From contig CAAEDD010000027.1 in assembly GCA_900754515.1 (NCBI GenBank), positions 1-13,878 of the forward strand: a stretch of DNA of 13,878 bases, in the 5' to 3' direction. A program made the position numbers and the translations under genes. Below the pieces are notes generated by a model. That model had not been told where the DNA came from, made no database searches, and saw nothing but the letters and a program-made list of their open reading frames with translations. Below, one piece after another: positions 13,215-13,878 of this stretch (positions are counted from its first letter, which is position 1; every line of letters begins with the position of its first letter). The DNA is from an uncultured Oscillospiraceae bacterium. Its GTDB lineage: Bacteria; Bacillota; Clostridia; Oscillospirales; Oscillospiraceae.

Positions 13215-13878
13215 TTAAGCCTTCTTTAGCAATTCATTTTCCTCCAAATACTTTAAAAAAGCATCCATGATCTTCTTAGTTCTTCTCTTGATATCCTCCT
13301 CAGTAAAATCAGTTGCGTTTTCAGAGATGTACCGCAATTCATGGTTCTTCGTTCCTTCTTTTCTCTGATTACGGCTGTTAGTAAATCCCTGATAATACTT
13401 GATTTTATCTTCGAAACGATAGTCTGCAGCGCGAATATTAATGCGTTTTTCTAAAAGGGCCTTATTACCAAGTGCTTCCAAATTTTTGACATCTGCAAGA
13501 GACTTGTCTTTGTCATACCGATTTCTGGCGTAAATGTGTTCAATTTCTAGTACAGTCTCAATTGGAAACAGCTCTTGCTTATCATCCTGAAATGCCCACC
13601 AAGCCAGCATAGACTTCGTAATCGGTCTAATATTGCTAAAGGTAAAATTACCAAACAAATTTAGGACTTTTTCTGCTTCAAATTTGTAGTCTGCAAATGT
13701 CACAGGTACTCCGTTTACAATATTGACCATCTCTGCATACACAGGTGTCCGCAAAGCATTAACACCCGGATTTGTAACCGCATATGTCCAGATGAATCCA
13801 GTTATTTTCTTAAGAAATTGATAGAACTGTTCTTCCTCAAGAAGTCCATCTGGATCTTTGTTTTGCATAAAGAACACC
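13215..13878 (-). CDS. GmrSD/DUF1524-type HNH nuclease, C-terminal part (5' end outside window)
   Basis: This is the C-terminal domain of a protein related to GmrSD and other DUF262/DUF1524 restriction factors, which cut modified foreign DNA or carry out related defence. The visible 221 codons include the HNH-like core LEIEHIYARNRYD (Glu113, His114) and the NLEALGNKALLEKRIN segment (132-147), followed by the usual ...RFEDKIKYYQG end. The frame is open at the right edge, so any start codon inside the window (a GTG at 13877) is accidental. An N-terminal DUF262 domain (ParB-like) is expected outside. It is followed after 47 bases by the helicase-nuclease gene on the same strand. Confidence 0.85.
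   Translation of the reverse strand, partial: VFFMQNKDPDGLLEEEQFYQFLKKITGFIWTYAVTNPGVNALRTPVYAEMVNIVNGVPVTFADYKFEAEKVLNLFGNFTFSNIRPITKSMLAWWAFQDDKQELFPIETVLEIEHIYARNRYDKDKSLADVKNLEALGNKALLEKRINIRAADYRFEDKIKYYQGFTNSRNQRKEGTKNHELRYISENATDFTEEDIKRRTKKIMDAFLKYLEENELLKKA

Overview
The window looks like accessory DNA from a Gram-positive, spore-former-lineage Clostridia bacterium (Lachnospiraceae/Oscillospiraceae-like). The basis is strong AGGAGG-type ribosome sites, moderate and mosaic base composition, a stand-alone Spo0A DNA-binding domain, a large serine recombinase of the type carried by clostridial mobile elements, and an agr-type peptide quorum-sensing locus. No species call is possible from the sequence alone. 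No rRNA, tRNA or CRISPR array was seen.

Left region (1-2530, all minus strand) is a mobile-element module. A 37-codon small ORF and a Spo0A-C-domain protein share an extended -10 promoter. Next comes a roughly 400-base stretch packed with inverted repeats (candidate structured RNA or cis-acting site), then a 75-codon accessory protein, then a large serine recombinase that runs off the left edge of the window and has its own promoter.

Middle region (2600-9400) is a signalling island. On the minus strand lie agrD and agrB (ATGA overlap), then a secreted SH3-like protein, a solute-binding-type lipoprotein and a broken zinc-ribbon gene ending at a terminator. Divergently on the plus strand lie an XRE regulator, a LytTR response regulator and an AgrC-type histidine kinase, coupled by ATGA overlaps and closed by a strong terminator. 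The 200-base divergent region holds opposing promoters, LytTR-like direct repeats and an inverted repeat over the xre -10 box. The predicted circuit is: AgrD is processed and exported by AgrB as a five-residue thiolactone (ring C-Y-F-F-S), sensed by the kinase, and relayed to the LytTR regulator, which acts back on the divergent promoters.

Right region (9400-13878, minus strand) runs in one direction. A partial GmrSD/DUF1524-type HNH nuclease gene is followed by a UPF1-like superfamily 1 helicase fused to a C-terminal PD-(D/E)XK-like nuclease (probable anti-phage genes). After these come an SGNH hydrolase and a rhodanese lipoprotein that overlap by ATGA.

Two related 27-base palindromes, at 1841-1867 and 9367-9393, bracket the signalling island.
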